Below are positions 54,401 through 62,920 of a DNA stretch of 64,000 bases, piece after piece. The position numbers and the translations under genes are program-made. Below the pieces are notes generated by a model that worked only from the letters and a program-made list of their open reading frames with translations, had not been told where the DNA came from and did no database searches. The stretch's first letter is position 1. Each line of letters starts with the position of its first letter. The DNA comes from Variovorax sp. (GTDB lineage Bacteria > Pseudomonadota > Gammaproteobacteria > Burkholderiales > Burkholderiaceae_C): contig SEGS01000012.1 in assembly GCA_004210915.1 (NCBI GenBank), positions 62,001 to 126,000 of the forward strand. The letters run 5' to 3'.

Positions 54401-56382
54401 ACAATTCGGTAACTGCGGTGTCGGTGACCGTGCCCGAAGGCACCATCGCGGCAGGCGCCGATATCTACCGCACCCGCTTCGAGGCCGAAGGCTGGGTGGG
54501 CGACGTCATTCGCGAGAAGCTCACGGAGAGCACCACGGGACTGAACTACGTCAGGCAATGGAGTGCAGCGGAAAAGCTGGCCGCGCGCATGACTGCTTTG
54601 ACGCCACGGAAAATTCTCTACCCCGCCTCCGGTACTGCGACACCCCAACTGCGCCCCTTTACCTACGCAGCCATCAGCGCGCAGCCCGCTGACGCACATT
54701 GGCTTACCGCGCTCAACACCAGCTCTGCGAGCATCGTTGACGGAAAGGCCGAACAGCGCATCGCCTTCCTTCGGGGCGAAAGTGAAACGCTGCGCAAGCG
54801 CAAGAAGCTCACGGGCGGGCAACCCATCGTGCTGGGCGACATCGTCAACTCATCGCCACTGCGTGTGGCGGGCGCCATGTACCGTGGAACGGCTGCGGAT
54901 GCGCTGGAAGGCACCGGCAGCAACTACGCGTCCTTTATTACCGGCCAGGCAAGCAAGCCCGCGATGATCTACGTCGGTGCCAACGATGGAATGCTGCACG
55001 CTTTCCGCGCGGACAACGGCGAGGAAGAATTTGCCTACATCCCCAGCGCCTTGCGCACCAGTCTCAACGTTCTGACCGCATCGGACTACGGCGCTAAGGA
55101 CGGCACGCCGCACCGTTATTTCGTGGACGGCACGCCCGTCGCGTCCGACGTGTACTTCGGCGGCGCCTGGCACAAGGTGCTGATCGGTAGCCTGGGCGCC
55201 GGCGGTAAGCAGATCTTTGCACTGGATATCACCGACCCCGCCGCACCGAAACTGCTGTGGGAGTTCGGCGTTGCGCAAAACAGCGACATGGGCAATTCGC
55301 TGGCGCAACCCACCATCGCCCGCCTCAACGATCCAGCAACAGGCAAGGGCAAGTGGGTGGCCCTGGTGCCGAACGGCTACCAGGGCGGCAGCAGCAGCAC
55401 CGGCGGCGCCAACCTCTTCGTGCTCGACATTGCCAATGGCAGCGTGCTCAAAAAGTTTGACCTGGACGGCGGCATGACGGCTGCGGAAGTCACCGCCTCC
55501 CAGCCCCTGGGCAACGGCCTCTCGCGCGCACTGGGCGTCGACGGCAATAGGGATGGCAAGGTCGATGTGGCCTACGCCGGCGACCTGGCAGGCAATATGT
55601 GGCGCTTCGATCTGCGCAGCGGCAACAGTGCAGCATGGACGGCCCAGAAGCTCTATACCGCAAGGGACACGAGCAACGCGCGCCAGCCGATCACGGCAGC
55701 GCCCTATGTGGTGGAGCACCCGATGGGCCGAGGCGATCTGGTCATCTTCGGCACCGGTCGCTTGCTGACGGTGAGCGACAAGAGCAACGCGCAGAAGCAG
55801 ACCATCTACGGCATCTGGGACCGCTACAGCAACGAAGCCACAGTGCCTGCGCCATTGCCGACCGCCAATAAGGGTCGTGCCAATCTGCAAAGCCAGACGT
55901 TCACCGAGCTGGCAACGGATTCCGGCAACTTCGGGCTCTCGAGCAACGTCGTTCAGTGGTTCAAGACCAATGCGACGGGCACGCGCGACGCCGACGTCGA
56001 AAAATGGGGCTGGGTCGTCGACCTCCCGCGCAACGGCGAGAAGATGACCTACGACATGACGCTGTACGGGCGCGGGCTGTTCCTGTCGACGGTGCGCACG
56101 TCGGACGACCCTTGCGCGGCCGGCCTCAGCGGCACGCTCTACGCCATGGACCCGAACGGCGGCGGCAAGACAGACTACGTTCCGTTCGACATGAACGGTG
56201 ACGGCAGCTTCAATGCCACCGATGCCATCAACGGCAACACCGTCAGCGGCACGCAAACAGGTGCCGGCAAGCAAACCATTCGTGCCGGGCGCGTGTTCGA
56301 CCCCAACGCGAATGCCGAACGACGCGTCAACTCCGGGCTGGAATTCGGTCGCCAGAACTGGCGCCGCCAGCCGCCGAATTAA
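51406..56382 (+). CDS. pilY1: PilY1-type pilus tip adhesin/assembly protein
   Basis: 1658-residue exported protein. After a signal peptide (to about residue 35) the N-terminal adhesive half has a calcium-loop-like DLDGDGVID (about 79-87) and a PA14-like lobe (about 345-435: [39 protein letters not shown]). The C-terminal half is the PilY1 beta-propeller: [42 protein letters not shown] (calcium site, about 1378) and [16 protein letters not shown] near 1595. It sits at the pilus tip and counters retraction. It follows pilX by 15 bases. Confidence 0.93.
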   Translation: MLRSPASKRLHFRATHFVGLAAAVAALLFGQHLATAQTTPGDTALAQTPLFVSDSYPPLNMLVMGRDHKLYYEAYNDASDLDGDGVIDVGYKPDTIDYYGYFNNNACYSHSADTFKPTAVATGTKKKQCDGTTWSGDFLNYLTTSRMDAMRRVLYGGMRVTDTAASTVLQASFIPRDAHSWGKAYDPARDLATYDIAKYAPLGQPVANTRHLFAVTTTAQSGDGAIPVLRVLNDSKFQIWEWVSKEQPVAQNNCIDNNTSCERGAASDEFSMLPSSAFQDLTITTWKFNTSIPGNAADMSSRFTTFANTANLCGSGTISAINITGGNNNPYNGINGCTHEHYLTQIDGKVYIPAAGNYTFAIDGDDAVELQINGSTLGWYGGHGSNRSQGNLQTYSKQVYFDSAGWKTLRFRHVEGTGDDNWGLALKASYPKSAIVDKKIRVEACSSTNADLREATCKPYPNSGGTTIYKPTGLLHDFGENEKMYFGLLTGSYQKNIAGGTLRRNMSKFTDEVDLQTGQFKAGVNGVVANIDRQQAIGFNGSSYSNCPHITDGPISGKPDPSNCAMWGNPIGEMMFETMRYFAGATGAHADFKYGNGSKDEGLKLSNPDWEAPYKPKSTTGEKGGGYQHCARPVMTVLSDINPSYDFKLPGSRYQSIAASADALSGFNVATEVQAIGTAEGIHGKNFFIGQSTAGNADTAPSVKRVDDLSWVRGLSPQEPSKEGTYNSAGVSRFAANNAIFGNAKGKNRLMTYAVAIASPLPEIRFPVGTTGNYVTIAPFAKSVTGNSIDATKFAPTNQIVDYYVDRIANTGKADQNLLINAGRPYAEFRINYEDVEQGADHDMDAISRYTVALQADNTIKIDMVSEYAAGGIGQHMGYVISGTSQDGMYLEVHDKDTASVFYSLNTPPGRAPGYCVGRSTEAECQNLPLTASRTFTPSTTSTSGSFLKDPLWYAAKYGMPGRDPATVLGDPDNYFLVTNATTLKEKMTKAFNDILQNNNSVTAVSVTVPEGTIAAGADIYRTRFEAEGWVGDVIREKLTESTTGLNYVRQWSAAEKLAARMTALTPRKILYPASGTATPQLRPFTYAAISAQPADAHWLTALNTSSASIVDGKAEQRIAFLRGESETLRKRKKLTGGQPIVLGDIVNSSPLRVAGAMYRGTAADALEGTGSNYASFITGQASKPAMIYVGANDGMLHAFRADNGEEEFAYIPSALRTSLNVLTASDYGAKDGTPHRYFVDGTPVASDVYFGGAWHKVLIGSLGAGGKQIFALDITDPAAPKLLWEFGVAQNSDMGNSLAQPTIARLNDPATGKGKWVALVPNGYQGGSSSTGGANLFVLDIANGSVLKKFDLDGGMTAAEVTASQPLGNGLSRALGVDGNRDGKVDVAYAGDLAGNMWRFDLRSGNSAAWTAQKLYTARDTSNARQPITAAPYVVEHPMGRGDLVIFGTGRLLTVSDKSNAQKQTIYGIWDRYSNEATVPAPLPTANKGRANLQSQTFTELATDSGNFGLSSNVVQWFKTNATGTRDADVEKWGWVVDLPRNGEKMTYDMTLYGRGLFLSTVRTSDDPCAAGLSGTLYAMDPNGGGKTDYVPFDMNGDGSFNATDAINGNTVSGTQTGAGKQTIRAGRVFDPNANAERRVNSGLEFGRQNWRRQPPN

Positions 56383-56399
56383 CCGGAGCCCCGAGACCA

Positions 56400-56858
56400 A
56401 TGAGCAAGCCAGAAGGAACAACCGTGCGCAATGCTGAAAAGGGATTCACCCTGATCGAGCTGATGATCGTCGTGGCCGTCATCGGGATCCTTTCGGCCAT
56501 CGCCTACCCGGCCTACCAGGAGTACGTGATGCGCGCGCGGCGCGCGGACGCCCAGAGCCTGCTCAACGAAGCCGCCGCACGCCAGGAACGATGGCGCGCG
56601 CAGAACGGCACCTACATGACGGGCACCACTGCGACGGATATAGCCAAGCTGAAGCTGCCGCATGGCGACAAGTCGGAGCACGGGCACTACTCGTTGGGCG
56701 TTGCAGTGGTTGCCAACGATGGCGGCTACACCTTGACCGCCACGCGCGCTGGCGCACAAGCAGCAGACAGCAAGTGCGGCAATTTCACGCTGGACGCTAC
56801 TGGCAAGAAGGGGATAGCAGCGTCCACACCGGGAACTGTGGAAAGCTGCTGGCGTTAG
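56400..56858 (+). CDS. pilE: Type IV pilin-like protein PilE
   Basis: 152 residues. Prepilin motif [31 protein letters not shown] with Glu +5 is complete; a 14-residue leader precedes it. The body has the pilin disulfide ([10 protein letters not shown] to the final SCWR). In the minor-pilin operon position it is the PilE minor pilin, not the main subunit, which is the pilA at 59666. ATG 56400 lies 17 bases after pilY1. Confidence 0.9.
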   Translation: MSKPEGTTVRNAEKGFTLIELMIVVAVIGILSAIAYPAYQEYVMRARRADAQSLLNEAAARQERWRAQNGTYMTGTTATDIAKLKLPHGDKSEHGHYSLGVAVVANDGGYTLTATRAGAQAADSKCGNFTLDATGKKGIAASTPGTVESCWR

Positions 56859-57546
56859 GGCGCGTCGCGGGGCCTCGCTTACAGCTTGGTTTGGCGACTT
56901 GTGTCTGCCGCTGCTGAACTGGCGGAAGTGCTGACGGAGGATTGGGCCGGCGGCGCCAGCAGGCCTTGTGGATGAACGCCGCCGCCCGCCCGGACCTCCG
57001 GGTCTGACAGAAACATGGCGTGCATCTCGACAACGCGTGAGGTCTGCCTCGATCACGAGGTGCCTGGCGATGCGGAGCAAGCGCCTCTTGTTCAGTAAGG
57101 TCAGGTCGATGTCCAGCGGCGTGCGCGTCATCCGGCTTCGCATCGATGCGCCGAAGTAGATCCAGTCCAGAAGCGGTTCTTCTGGCGTGGGAGCGTCGTC
57201 CATCAGATTCGCGCCGGCATGGCGAAGAAGCGGAAACTGGCCGCCTACGTCCGCCGCTTACCGACCTCTTGATCCGTCCATGATGGGTCGGTCGAGATAA
57301 CGCAAGTGACTGTATCGCCGATGTTTTTCGTGACGCCTGCCTGCTCCAGCACCAGCGAGACTCACGACGCTCGCGACCCGCAGGTGCAGTGCCGCCACCG
57401 CCGATCCCACGCTGGCGTGCCCCACGCGGTCTCAGATACACGCCTTTGATCACCTGAATGAGCTTTGTCGCGGCGGCCACGTCGCGCAGCCAGCGGGCGA
57501 GTGGATATATTTGCGTTACACAGTAATCTGAAAGTTACGTTTGCTT
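56859..57546. other. 688-base stretch without an intact gene; decayed coding traces
   Basis: No complete gene is supported. On the minus strand a frame from 57203 down to about 57020 (starting DDAPTPEEPLLDWIYFGASM and including LDIDLTLLNKRRLLRIARHL) has coding-like codon use but then degenerates into pilE antisense. Between about 57290 and 57500 the minus strand gives short pieces such as GHASVGSAVAALHLR, reminiscent of tyrosine-recombinase C-termini, split between frames. I read it as remnants of mobile or accessory DNA between pilE and the DCC gene; the recombinase reading is weak. Confidence 0.4.
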
Positions 57547-59277
57547 ATGGCCGCGACCATTTTTTACGACGGCGAATGCCCCTTTTGCAACAAGTACACG
57601 GCTCTCTTGCGTCTGCGGGACGCCGTTGGGCCAGTTGAACTGGTGGACGTGCGCCGACATCCGAACATCGCCCTTAACCTGCAGCGAGCTGGCTTTGATC
57701 TTGACAAAGGAATGGTCCTCGAGACTGACGGCAAGCGGTACCACGGTGCCGATGCAATGAACCGCATCGCCTTGCTCAGCAATGAGAGAGGGCCGTTTAA
57801 TTGGATCAATGCGCGCTTCTTCGGGAAGCCGTGGTTAGCCAGAGCTTTATATCCAGTCCTGCGCGCTGGCCGCGGGGCCACGCTGTTCGCGCTCGGACAT
57901 GAGCGGATCGGCAAGAACCCTGCGGCGGAGCTTTCTGCATTCGCGGTGTTTGCCCACGCTTTTGGCATGTACGCCTTTGCGGACTCGCTCTACCAATTTT
58001 TTGCCGGGTACTCGGTGCCCCAGACTTGGGCGTTCGGCGCGCTCGGTTTGTACCTGCTCGTGCGGCCCCGCTCACCCCGCATCTTCTGCTTGCTGTCAGC
58101 ACTAATGCTGGCTCAGGAGATTGCAAAGGCGCCGGTGCAGTCGAATCACGCCCTCTTGGTAACCTTTGCGCTCTTGGCAATAGCGGTCGCGGGGGTCTAC
58201 GTTTGGTTGCGCGGGCGATCATGGCTTGCCTTCATGGAGGCCTTCTCCCCAGTCGGCCGCCTCCTTCTGCTGACGATGTATTTCTTCGGCGTCTTCCACA
58301 AGATCAATACCGGTTTTCTGAATCCAGATGTGAGCTGCGCAGTGGACCTGTGGAAAGCCATGCCAAGCCCGCTCTCGTCACTTGATGGGCTGTGGTGGCG
58401 CCAAAGCATGATTTATGGGACGTTGCTCGGGGAGGCAATCATGCTTGTCGGCTTGCTCTTTCACCGGACCAGGTACGTCGCCGTGATGCTCGGCATCGCA
58501 TTTCATTCAATGCTCGCTCTCAGTGGCTACGGCTTCTACCTTGCCTTTAGCACGCTGACCATAGCGCTCCACCTTCTGTTTCTTTCGCCCGGCGCGGCCA
58601 CGCGAATCACGACGGCGCGAACATGGCGCCTCTTACAGAGTAGGCTGCACACGCGCGGCGGGCTCATTGGCATCGCCGCATGGGCGGCGGGCTTGATCGC
58701 ACTGACTGACCTAGGTCAATTCACCTCAGTGGCACTGCTTTGGCTCCCATGGTCGGTCTGGCTGATATGCCTTGTTGGGCGGCACGGCAGAGAGAGACGC
58801 GGAGAGAGTACGGTCGGTCCTGCGATCTGGTCACGCTCGATGGCGCTGAATTTAATCAGCGCTTCTTTCGTGCTGAACGGTTTCTTGCCCTTCCTGGGAT
58901 TAAAGAACGCTCAAGCTATGGCCATGTTTGCAAACCTGACTTATCAGGAGGGTCGGAGCAACCATCTTCTGTGGCCGGGCCCGCAGTGGTTCGGATACAT
59001 GCGTGACGTCGTGGAACCAGTTGGCGCGACGAAGCAGATCATTCTGCAAGTGGGCAACGAGCGCTTCATGCCCTACTACGCCCTGCTCGACTTTCTCGAG
59101 CGCAACGAAGCGCAACAGGTTTCATTTATTCGAGGTGCAACGCTGTATGAGAACCAGAACACGGTCACACTTGCTGATGACATCCATGCCAATCTTCATC
59201 CGCGATGGGTGCGTAAGTGGTTCCACTTTCGCAGTTTCAACTCGTCGGAAAGCGAAGCATGTGAGCGCGGTCACTGA
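57547..59277 (+). CDS. DCC (DUF393) thiol-disulfide domain fused to a multi-spanning HTTM-like membrane protein
   Basis: 576 residues. Residues 1-110 are a DCC domain: FYDGECPFCNKYTALLRLRD carries the CPFC redox pair, followed by GADAMNRIALLS. The rest has about ten transmembrane helices with FFGVFHKINTGFLNPDVSCA, a segment resembling HTTM/vitamin-K-carboxylase-like membrane proteins, and a soluble C-terminal tail. Function unknown; a membrane thiol or cofactor oxidoreductase is a guess. ATG 57547 puts the DCC at the N-terminus (a TTG lies 6 bases upstream). G+C is visibly lower than in flanking genes, suggesting transfer. Confidence 0.85.
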   Translation: MAATIFYDGECPFCNKYTALLRLRDAVGPVELVDVRRHPNIALNLQRAGFDLDKGMVLETDGKRYHGADAMNRIALLSNERGPFNWINARFFGKPWLARALYPVLRAGRGATLFALGHERIGKNPAAELSAFAVFAHAFGMYAFADSLYQFFAGYSVPQTWAFGALGLYLLVRPRSPRIFCLLSALMLAQEIAKAPVQSNHALLVTFALLAIAVAGVYVWLRGRSWLAFMEAFSPVGRLLLLTMYFFGVFHKINTGFLNPDVSCAVDLWKAMPSPLSSLDGLWWRQSMIYGTLLGEAIMLVGLLFHRTRYVAVMLGIAFHSMLALSGYGFYLAFSTLTIALHLLFLSPGAATRITTARTWRLLQSRLHTRGGLIGIAAWAAGLIALTDLGQFTSVALLWLPWSVWLICLVGRHGRERRGESTVGPAIWSRSMALNLISASFVLNGFLPFLGLKNAQAMAMFANLTYQEGRSNHLLWPGPQWFGYMRDVVEPVGATKQIILQVGNERFMPYYALLDFLERNEAQQVSFIRGATLYENQNTVTLADDIHANLHPRWVRKWFHFRSFNSSESEACERGH

Positions 59278-59483
59278 ACCAGCCGTCGGCACTGCGGGCA
59301 GCGCCACCCAATAAGGCGACCTTTACTGGACGTGAGGTGCTCATCGGTCGGGTCACACCACGATACGATCAGCAAGCCATTGCCCAGCGTTCCGACGTAC
59401 GTGCCCGAGCTCCGCTGATTCTGTCGAACTTGCAGATAGGCATGAGGGCAGCCAGCCTGGCTGCACCCCACACCGCCCGGCAA
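59271..59483 (-). CDS. Possible small zinc-ribbon-like protein
   Basis: 70 residues at most, from a TTG at 59483 (a GTG at 59471 is also possible). Cysteine pairs GCSQAGC near the start and WRCPQCRRLVQ at the end could bind zinc, with SWCDPTDEH between. Codon use is reasonable, but there is no clear ribosome site and no family was recognised. It overlaps the 3' end of the DCC gene by 7 bases. It may be a small unknown gene or a chance frame. Confidence 0.28.
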   Translation of the reverse strand: MPGGVGCSQAGCPHAYLQVRQNQRSSGTYVGTLGNGLLIVSWCDPTDEHLTSSKGRLIGWRCPQCRRLVQ

Positions 59484-59592
59484 GAGATTCGCACCAGACG
59501 GTTCGAATTTGAGTCAGGAGAATCCGTGGAAATCCCATCTTATCGAATCAGACGATGGTCAGGCTCTTGGCACTGTTCTTCCCCCCGCGGGA
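59278..59592. other. Intergenic stretch between the DCC gene and pilA
   Basis: Apart from the doubtful small minus-strand frame at 59271-59483, nothing is recognised here. It separates two convergent units and ends at the pilA terminator hairpins. Confidence 0.6.
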
Positions 59593-59613
59593 GTGCGCCC
59601 AGGCTGGGCGCAC
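59593..59613. other. Perfect 8-base inverted repeat downstream of pilA
   Basis: GTGCGCCC, loop AGGCT, GGGCGCAC. It lies just beyond the pilA terminator and may act as a second stop or an mRNA 3' stabiliser. Confidence 0.45.
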
Positions 59614-59618
59614 ACGTG

Positions 59619-59640
59619 AAAAAGCCGCCCGAAGGCGGCT
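59619..59640 (-). terminator. Rho-independent terminator of pilA
   Basis: On the minus strand AGCCGCC-TTCG-GGCGGCT is followed by a run of five Ts. The stable UUCG-type tetraloop stem starts 26 bases past the pilA stop. Confidence 0.92.
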
Positions 59641-59665
59641 CTGTACTTTCAATTGGCTTGCTTGA

Positions 59666-60187
59666 TCAGGTAGCAGCAGCAGTCTTACGGCATTCTGCAG
59701 GCACGTACTTCGAGTTGATCGTGCCGACGGCGCCTGTGCCGTAGGTCGAGGAAGCAGATTTGCAGTTCCACGAGATCGAGCCCGCCGTCGGGATCGTCGA
59801 AGCGGTAGCAGTGCCAGCAAGGGCGGTGCCGGTGGGGGCGCCATCGACCGGGGACAAGATCAGCGTCTTGCCGCCATCAATGGCTGCGTCATAGGTGATG
59901 GTGATTGCGCCAGTGGTCGCGTCAATCGCGAGAGACGCCACGTTCTTGGTCGCCGAAGGTGCGACCCAGCCGGAAGCGAACGGAGCACCGTTCGCTGCAT
60001 TCTCTGCGACAGCGGTCTTTGCGGAGCCCGCCAGTGAGAGACCTTCCGTGACCTTTGCGCGCACGGTGTAGTCCTGGTAAGCCGGCAGAGCCACGGCAGC
60101 CAGAATACCGATGATCGCGACAACGATCATCAGTTCGATAAGGGTGAAACCCTTTTGCACATTGCGTGCGATGGAACGAGCGTTCAT
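59666..60187 (-). CDS. pilA: Major type IV pilin
   Basis: 173 residues. Prepilin motif [31 protein letters not shown] is textbook, with leader of 13 residues, Phe +1 and Glu +5. The body is rich in Ala, Thr and Gly, with one disulfide (NCKSASS to PAECRK) near the C-terminus. It should be the main pilus subunit. GGAGT lies seven bases before ATG 60187, a strong terminator follows, and a sigma-54-type promoter lies about 60 bases upstream, matching PilR/PilS control in other bacteria (those genes are not in this window). Confidence 0.95.
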   Translation of the reverse strand: MNARSIARNVQKGFTLIELMIVVAIIGILAAVALPAYQDYTVRAKVTEGLSLAGSAKTAVAENAANGAPFASGWVAPSATKNVASLAIDATTGAITITYDAAIDGGKTLILSPVDGAPTGTALAGTATASTIPTAGSISWNCKSASSTYGTGAVGTINSKYVPAECRKTAAAT

Positions 60188-60245
60188 TTGAAAGACTCCA
60201 GGTTGGTTAAGAAGCCCGGAGATCCTCCCCGGTGCGCTTTCTCAT

Positions 60246-60261
60246 TGCAGACGGCGTGCCA
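60246..60261 (-). promoter_or_regulatory. Sigma-54-type promoter of pilA
   Basis: On the minus strand TGGCACGCCGTCTGCA: the -24 element TGGCACG is perfect and the -12 element reads CTGCA instead of TTGCA, with correct 4-base spacing. It lies about 60 bases before the pilA ATG. Confidence 0.75.
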
Positions 60262-60453
60262 GCCTGGAATCGACGGTCCCTGACAGTTGTGCTGCGCATT
60301 TGTTCACGAATCGGTTACATCGAGTGACACAAACGTTGTGATCGTGCCGTCGGCGAGGTGACAAATTTTGTCAGGCGCCGGATTTTGTCGTCCGTGACTG
60401 TATAGCTGCTGCGAGTCGAAAATTGATCAGATAGGGCTGATATGCCACACTTA

Positions 60454-60479
60454 CTACTCATATACTATTTTATGAGTAG
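60454..60479. promoter_or_regulatory. Operator-like inverted repeat over the hipBA promoter
   Basis: CTACTCAT, 10-base spacer ATACTATTTT, ATGAGTAG. The spacer includes a -10-like TATACT (60461-60466). It directly precedes hipB, so it fits the autoregulatory operator of a HipB-type antitoxin. Confidence 0.6.
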
Positions 60480-60483
60480 ATCA

Positions 60484-60792
60484 ATGAGCATTTTGGACGA
60501 TCTGGCTCGCGCGCGCAAATCCGCAGGCATGACGCAAGCAGAACTCGCCGCCGCCGGCGGCCTGAGCCGCATGACGGTCCAGCGGATCGAGGCCGGCGAC
60601 ATCGACCCGCGCTTGTCGACCCTGCTGGAAATGGCACGCGCGCTGGCGCTGGAGCCGATGCTGGTTCCAGGCGAGCTGCGCGCCGAGGTTGAAGCCTTCC
60701 TGCGTTCCAGCGGGCGCATGCTGGGCCAGCCACCCGGCGCGGGCGCGCCGCCTTCGGTGATCGATGACCTGCTGCAGGGGCGCAGCCCGTGA
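60484..60792 (+). CDS. hipB: HipB-type XRE antitoxin/repressor
   Basis: 102 residues from ATG 60484; ATG 60472 would add four residues but lies within the inverted repeat. An XRE helix-turn-helix (GMTQAELAAAGGLSRMTVQRIEAG, about residues 15-38, read in two halves) is followed by a Pro-rich tail with PPSVIDDLLQGRSP. It should bind the operator upstream and neutralise the HipA kinase. The stop overlaps the hipA GTG in a GTGA. Confidence 0.87.
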   Translation: MSILDDLARARKSAGMTQAELAAAGGLSRMTVQRIEAGDIDPRLSTLLEMARALALEPMLVPGELRAEVEAFLRSSGRMLGQPPGAGAPPSVIDDLLQGRSP

Positions 60793-62090
60793 CCACGGCC
60801 ATCCGCTATCTGCGGATGTCGCTGCATCTGCCCGACCGCACGCGGCGGCCGATCGGCTACCTCTCGCAGTACGGCGACATCCTGCGCGTGTCCTTTGATG
60901 TGGATTACATCGACGATCCGCGCCGCCCGGCGCTGTCGCTGGCCTACCGGGGCAGCGACGAGAACGCGACGCGCGCCATCCTCTCGTCGGCGCGCGATGC
61001 GCGATTGGTCAGCACCACCGGGCGCTGGCCGCCGTACTTTGCCAACCTGCTGCCCGAGGGCCACAACCGCGACCGGCTGGCGCGCGAGCGCGGCTGCACG
61101 CCCGACGACGAGTTCGAGCTGCTGGCCGCGGCAGGGCACGACCTGATGGGCGCGCTCGAAGTCGAGCCTGTGCCGCTGCGCGAAGGCATTCCCGACGTGG
61201 TGCGGCACTGGCACACAGCGCTGGGGCTGGACGTGCTGGAACCCGGTTTCGTCGAAACGCCGGTGGAAGACGCCGCATCGCTGCCGGGCGTGGTGACCAA
61301 GTTCTCGGCAGTGCAGGAGGGGCGGCGCTATGTGGTCAAGCGCCATGGCGCGGCGGGCGACTACATCCTGAAGCTGCCGTCGGCGCGCCATCCGGATCTG
61401 GTAGCCAACGAATACACGGGCTATCAGTTGTGCAGCGCATTGGAGCTCGACTGCGCGGCCGCGCGGGTCATTTCGCGTGACGAGGCCGACTTGCCGGAGC
61501 AGGTGCCCTTCGGACAGATCCTGGTGGTGCCGCGCTTCGACCGCGGGCCGGACGGCCAGCGCATCCACATGGAGGAATTTGCGCAGGCGCTGCAATACGC
61601 GCCGCTGCACAAGTATGGCAAGGACCTGGTGGCCGACTACGCGGCGATGCTGCGCGTGCTCGACCAGCTCTCGGCCCGGCCAGTGGCCGATGTGCGCGAG
61701 TTCATTGCGCGCTTCGTGGCCTTCATGCTGATGGGCAACACCGACGCGCACCTGAAGAACTGGGCCCTGCTGTACCCCGACGCGCGCACGCCCCAGCTGG
61801 CGCCGCTGTACGACCCGGTGTGCATCACCGCGTTTTTCGAGGCGGTGCCGCCGAGCGACTACGCGGTCAACCGCGCGATCGATGCGCGCCTGCGCGCCTT
61901 CGGCTGGGACGAGCTCGAAGCGCTGCTCAAGCGGGCGCGGCTGCTGCGCGTGGGCAACCATGTGCGGGTGGCGAAAGAGCTGGTGCGCCAGGCACGGGCC
62001 GACTGGCCGGCGTTGCTGAAGGAGGCGCCCGAGGCGGTGCGCCGCTCGGTGTCTGAAAGGCTGGCGGGGGGGCTGGCGCTGACGCGGTAA
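60789..62090 (+). CDS. hipA: HipA-family serine/threonine kinase toxin
   Basis: 433 residues. The N-terminal HipA domain includes FANLLPEGHNRDRLA, and the kinase core FVAFMLMGNTDAHLKNWALLY carries the catalytic N-T-D-x-H-x-K-N, followed by the metal-binding aspartate of APLYDPVC. KFSAVQEGRRYVVKR resembles the nucleotide lobe. E. coli HipA phosphorylates glutamyl-tRNA synthetase; the target here is inferred. GTG 60789 overlaps the hipB stop, so toxin translation depends on the antitoxin gene. It ends exactly at the stop of the convergent phosphodiesterase gene. Confidence 0.9.
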   Translation: MTTAIRYLRMSLHLPDRTRRPIGYLSQYGDILRVSFDVDYIDDPRRPALSLAYRGSDENATRAILSSARDARLVSTTGRWPPYFANLLPEGHNRDRLARERGCTPDDEFELLAAAGHDLMGALEVEPVPLREGIPDVVRHWHTALGLDVLEPGFVETPVEDAASLPGVVTKFSAVQEGRRYVVKRHGAAGDYILKLPSARHPDLVANEYTGYQLCSALELDCAAARVISRDEADLPEQVPFGQILVVPRFDRGPDGQRIHMEEFAQALQYAPLHKYGKDLVADYAAMLRVLDQLSARPVADVREFIARFVAFMLMGNTDAHLKNWALLYPDARTPQLAPLYDPVCITAFFEAVPPSDYAVNRAIDARLRAFGWDELEALLKRARLLRVGNHVRVAKELVRQARADWPALLKEAPEAVRRSVSERLAGGLALTR

Positions 62091-62897
62091 TCAGATGTGC
62101 AGCACGCCGTCGGCCTCGAGCCAGCGGATGTCCCGCTGTTCGAGGCCTTGCGCGCGCAGACCGTCTGCGAAGGCAGCGATCTGGCTCATGATTTCTTCGG
62201 TTTCCGACGGCTTGGTGTGCGTGATGTAGACCGGGTAGTTCCGGCCGGGCCCGATGAGGGCCAGCTCGTCGGCCAGCGTGGCGGGCGACAGGTGCAGGCT
62301 GCGTTCAGCCAGCGCCTGTTCACGGTTGCTGAACGCGGTTTCGATGACCAGCGCGCCCACGTCCATGGCGTTGACGCGCTCCCAGAAGGGGCTGTTGCGC
62401 TCGGTGTCGCCGCTGAAGACCCAGTGCGAGGTGCCCTCGACGCAGCGCACGGCAAAGCCGCAGGTCGGCACGGTGTGCACGGCCGGCAGCACTTCGATGT
62501 GCTTGAGTTGCCGGCTGCCCAGCTGCAGTTGCTGGCCGATGGCAATTTCATGAAAGCTGACGAAGGGCGATTCGCGGCTGGGAATGCTCGCGAAATCCGG
62601 CCAGATGACGTTGTTGAAGACGTGGGTGCGCAGTGCGTCGATGGTGGGGCGCAGCGCGTGCACGCGCACGGGCTGCGTGCGGCGGCTGGCGATGGCGTCG
62701 ATCATCAGCGGCAGCGCGGCGACGTGGTCGAGGTGCGAATGGGTCAGCACGACATCGTCGATCGCGGCCATTTCGTCGAGCGTGAGGTCGCCGACGCCGG
62801 TGCCGGCATCGACGAGCAAATCGTCGTCGACCAGAAACGAGGTCGTGCGGCAATTCCTGGCGATGGCGCCCGAGCAGCCCAACACGCGCACCTGCAT
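62091..62897 (-). CDS. Metallo-beta-lactamase-fold class II cyclic-nucleotide phosphodiesterase-like protein
   Basis: 268 residues. The metal motif is THSHLDHVAALPL (HxHLDH, about residues 52-64), with further ligands in AVHTVPTCGFAV, SGDTERN and YITHTKPSE. The HSHLDH-(V/I)-x-x-(L) pattern is that of class II 3',5'-cyclic-nucleotide phosphodiesterases (PDE_II). It begins with MQVRVLGCSGAIA. A class III cyclase gene ends 23 bases upstream on the same strand, so a cAMP (or cGMP) make-and-break pair is likely. Confidence 0.85.
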   Translation of the reverse strand: MQVRVLGCSGAIARNCRTTSFLVDDDLLVDAGTGVGDLTLDEMAAIDDVVLTHSHLDHVAALPLMIDAIASRRTQPVRVHALRPTIDALRTHVFNNVIWPDFASIPSRESPFVSFHEIAIGQQLQLGSRQLKHIEVLPAVHTVPTCGFAVRCVEGTSHWVFSGDTERNSPFWERVNAMDVGALVIETAFSNREQALAERSLHLSPATLADELALIGPGRNYPVYITHTKPSETEEIMSQIAAFADGLRAQGLEQRDIRWLEADGVLHI

Positions 62898-62920
62898 GAG
62901 AAAAGACCCTTTGTTTGCTG

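Noticed and set aside
57290-57500. Intact site-specific recombinase
   Set aside because: Only short recombinase-like pieces in different frames; no catalytic R-H-R-Y set can be assembled.
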